Shown here: piece by piece, positions 61,495 to 64,000 of the stretch
Position numbering within the stretch: the first letter of the stretch is position 1
How the letters are laid out: each line of letters starts with the position of its first letter
Assembly (NCBI GenBank): GCA_015039365.1
Contig: WION01000004.1
Span: forward strand, 558,001-622,000
DNA from: Amanita rubescens
Lineage: Eukaryota; Basidiomycota; Agaricomycetes; Agaricales; Amanitaceae
Reading direction: 5' to 3'
DNA: 64,000 bases
Made by a program: the position numbers and the translations under genes
The notes under the pieces: model-generated
Told to the model about the DNA's origin: nothing
The model's input: only the letters and a program-made list of their open reading frames with translations
Database searches by the model: none

Positions 61495-62484
61495 ATGGCT
61501 GATCCTGTTGCTGGCTCTACGGATAGATCTGTTCAGGTAAAACTTGTATTACTTGGTGCGTATTCCACTTCATCTCCTCGTCCACTCTCACCTATCTCTA
61601 TCTACCAGGTGAAGCCGCTGTGGGCAAGTCATCCGTAGTCCTGCGCTTCGTATGCTTAGCACTCCTCGCTAGCCTTCTTTCGCTTCTAATACCTTCTCGG
61701 CACAGGTCAACAACGAGTTTCAGCCTAACAAGGAGCCAACTATCGGTGCCGCATTCCTGACCCAGAAGTGCCGACTGGACGACCGCGTACTCCGCTATGA
61801 AATTTGGGATACGGCTGGACAAGAACGCTTCCATTCGCTAGCGGTATGTTCCTTGCGCTTGTATTTACTCAACTTGTCACTCAATGTCTACGAAGCCCAT
61901 GTACTACCGCAATGCCCAGGCGGCTGTTGTTGTGTATGACATAACCAAGGCTTCCAGCTTGGAGAAAGCCAAGTCTTGGGTAAAAGAACTACAACGACAA
62001 GCCAACCCTAATATCGTCATTGCTCTGGCCGGAAACAAGCTCGACCTTGTACAGCCCTCCACTTCCTCTTCTGATGCATCGGCATCCTCTGAATCCGATG
62101 GTGAACCCGACGATGCTACAGCTACACCAGGTGAATCGCCGCCACCGGAAGGGACACCTGAGACGCTTAGACAAGTCCCGAGTGAGGAAGCCCAAGCATA
62201 TGCAACCGAAGCGGGGCTGTTGTTCTTCGAGACTAGCGCCAAGACAGGCGAGAACATTTTGGAGTTATTTACAGAGATAGGTGAGCTATTGGTATTACAG
62301 ACTGCTATAGCCCCACTCAAACGACGTCACAGCCAAGAAGATCCCGATTGAACACATTTTAGCTGCGTCAAAGGGCGGTTCTAACCGCGCGGGCGCAGCA
62401 GGCTCTCGTGCAGGTGGCTCGCGGCAAAATAATGTCAATCTGGAAGAGAACTCCGCCAATCCAAAGGGTGGCTGCATTTGTTGA
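61495..62484 (+). CDS. Rab5-type small GTPase (YPT51/VPS21)
   Basis: ATG at 61495. G-box motifs are complete: P-loop [14 protein letters not shown], switch [57 protein letters not shown] and [16 protein letters not shown]. The tail ends NPKGGCIC, a CxC prenylation motif. GEAAVGKSS and the TIGAAF switch place it in the Rab5 group, which controls early-endosome fusion. Between GNKLDLV and [20 protein letters not shown] sits a Ser/Asp/Glu/Pro-rich insert of about 40 residues, longer than in yeast VPS21. Five introns. The gene is convergent with the arrestin-like gene at about 200 bases. Confidence 0.93.
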
Positions 62485-62680
62485 TGATAGACTCTTTCCC
62501 ATGACACTTAATATTACTCTTTATGCTAGTTTTCCGAGCGCCCACACTGCTTCCTGTCTCTTTGTCGGCATACATCATATCCGATTGTAATCTGTTGAAC
62601 CTTTTCTTAGAATACAAATGACATGGTACTATGGGAAATTCTACTCTGAAACAGCATGATAAATGTAGTCCATGCATGCA

Positions 62681-63847
62681 TCAGTCAACGTAGGGCGGTG
62701 GACGTGTCACATGCTCTTGTTCATTATGGGGATCTGGGATCAAATATGGAGGCGGGGCGTGTCCATGTGATGGCTGGATATTGTTAGATGAGAGTGTATG
62801 CGGCGGAGGCTCGATAGGATGATATGAAGCGACCAACATCGGAGATGCATGTTGAGGGGATCCACGCCTTATCTGCGCTGGAGATCGAAACTCGGAATCT
62901 ATTGAAGGTGGCGGGTCCGAAGGATCATCCATTGCAGGTGGAGGCGGCGGATGATCTTCAGCAATGACAACATTCTGCCCATGGTCGAGAACAAGACCAA
63001 GGGCTTCCTCTATGACTCTATCTGTTTGACGAATATCGGTCAAAACGGTCAAATCAGTATCGTGTGTCGCCATTTCCATGGTCGGTGGAGGAGTCGAAGA
63101 ACGTTGTATGTCTTCCGAATGTCCGTCGAATTGCTCAGCGCTAGAAAAGCCGAATTCGAGACCTTCACCGAATATGGCCGGAGATTGAGGAAAGGAATGA
63201 TATAACTCATCGGGGTCCGTCTCTGGAATAATGATTTCGGACTCGGATTCCAGAAATGTCGGTAGATGAGTGGAGGTTGACGCTTCTGCGGCGGACGACG
63301 AGAAAGGTGGTGGAGCGTCACGATCGTCGAAAGGGGGAGGAGCTCCTGCGAAGCTTGGACCAGCTTCGCCTTCCGAATAATGGGGAACATCCAAGTCAGT
63401 TTCTTCCTGTCTGACTGTTCTGGCAGGAGGGCGATCGTGTTTCTTCTGGTAAGCCTCGTCCAGGGACTGTGCAACTTCGGGAAGAGGAGCAGAAGGCGGA
63501 AGAATCGTGACTGGGATTGACACATGCGAGATACGCTCAGTACGAGTGGACATATCCACGAATGCGACGTGGACATTGATTCTAAAGGTCACAGAGTGCA
63601 AAAGGGTGAACTGTGTGATCGAAGCACCCTCAGCGTCGCTCTCTAGGTCTCCATAACCAACCGTCAGTAGATCGGCGGGCTGAAAACGAGACTGCGGGTG
63701 CGGTGAATGAAGCACTTGCCGCAACTTGATGTCTCTAGAGGCATGAAACCGACATGTCGCACCCGAGTGCGCGATAACAGTGCGATACGATGACCCTAAG
63801 AATAATGGCGATTGAGGGCCTTTGAGGACTTGACGTTGGGATGGCAT
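62681..63847 (-). CDS. Arrestin-like trafficking adaptor, C-terminal part (gene likely runs off the right edge)
   Basis: The unbroken frame of 388 codons contains an arrestin-C-like beta region (RTVIAHSGATCRFHASRDIK, SRFQPADLLTVGYGDLESDA, RINVHVAFVDMSTRTERISH) followed by IPVTILPPSAPLPEVAQSLD and a disordered tail. The tail has two PPxY motifs, HAPPPYLIP and TRPPPYVD at the C-terminus, which recruit WW domains of NEDD4-type ubiquitin ligases such as RSP5. That layout is typical of arrestin-related trafficking adaptors, which direct ubiquitination of plasma-membrane transporters. The N-terminal arrestin half is missing; short minus-strand frames at 63860-64000 may be its next exons, so the ATG at 63847 is probably not the real start. 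Confidence 0.7.
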   Translation of the reverse strand: MPSQRQVLKGPQSPLFLGSSYRTVIAHSGATCRFHASRDIKLRQVLHSPHPQSRFQPADLLTVGYGDLESDAEGASITQFTLLHSVTFRINVHVAFVDMSTRTERISHVSIPVTILPPSAPLPEVAQSLDEAYQKKHDRPPARTVRQEETDLDVPHYSEGEAGPSFAGAPPPFDDRDAPPPFSSSAAEASTSTHLPTFLESESEIIIPETDPDELYHSFPQSPAIFGEGLEFGFSSAEQFDGHSEDIQRSSTPPPTMEMATHDTDLTVLTDIRQTDRVIEEALGLVLDHGQNVVIAEDHPPPPPAMDDPSDPPPSIDSEFRSPAQIRRGSPQHASPMLVASYHPIEPPPHTLSSNNIQPSHGHAPPPYLIPDPHNEQEHVTRPPPYVD

Positions 63848-64000
63848 TTGACACGGAAGGACCGTCGACTGGACTCGTCGAATGCATTAATCGTAGCAGG
63901 GGGAAGATCTTCAGTCGTCTTCCGAGCCTTGATAATCACCATCGTCTCTCTTGACCTTGGTAATTCGGACAAGCTCTGTCCTCACGTTACGTAGTCTTAA

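Overview
The window is a gene-dense piece of a filamentous fungal genome, most likely a basidiomycete of the Agaricomycetes type. The reasons are many short introns (about 45-60 bases, GT...AG), intergenic gaps that are often under 100 bases, and a gene content of eukaryotic housekeeping functions. Reading frames had to be joined across introns by eye, so exon borders are my inference; family calls rest on motifs visible in the translations.

Layout, left to right. 0-6.3 kb: truncated amino-acid permease (-), a leucine-rich-repeat protein (-), a multi-pass membrane protein (-), Golgi protein TVP23 (+). 6.5-11.3 kb: dual-specificity (MAP kinase type) phosphatase (-), NADH-cytochrome b5 reductase (+), a DLT1-like membrane protein (-), a small conserved unknown (+). 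11.2-19.4 kb: EMC7 (-), UTP23 (+), polyubiquitin (-), a WDR5/SWD3-like WD40 protein (-), eIF3k (+), a vacuolar-type amino-acid transporter (-). 19.7-31.9 kb: the chromatin-remodelling subunit ITC1 (-), a G1-type cyclin (-) flanked by the two longest gene-poor stretches, and a 4E-T-like eIF4E-binding protein (-). 32-43 kb: LYR-motif protein (+), a QDE-1-class RNA-dependent RNA polymerase (+), SmD2 (-), pescadillo/NOP7 (+), a Sec7-PH ARF exchange factor (+). 43-50.9 kb: RPB8 (-), an alpha/beta-hydrolase-like mitochondrial protein (+), MMM1 (-), a tubulin-tyrosine-ligase family protein (+), a CDK11-like kinase (+), telomere protein RAP1 (-). 51-64 kb: D-2-hydroxyglutarate dehydrogenase (-), a CNH/GYF protein (+), an acyl-CoA synthetase (-), an alginate-lyase-like secreted protein (+), Rab5 (+), and the C-terminal part of an arrestin-like adaptor (-) that appears to run off the right edge.

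The genes do not form one pathway. RNA-related genes (4E-T, RdRP, SmD2, NOP7) are adjacent at 28-39 kb, but nothing in the sequence shows joint function. The most striking architectural feature is a series of at least twelve head-to-head gene pairs whose start codons lie about 4-180 bases apart, so most promoters here must be shared and very compact. Other points of interest are a polyubiquitin gene with an A28V unit and two duplicated introns, start-codon micro-exons in RAP1 and SmD2, a 14-base internal micro-exon in the acyl-CoA synthetase, and single-base frame breaks in four otherwise well-conserved genes, which may be assembly errors or real lesions. I found no convincing tRNA, rRNA, CRISPR array or intact transposon. 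I did not find a clearly new system.
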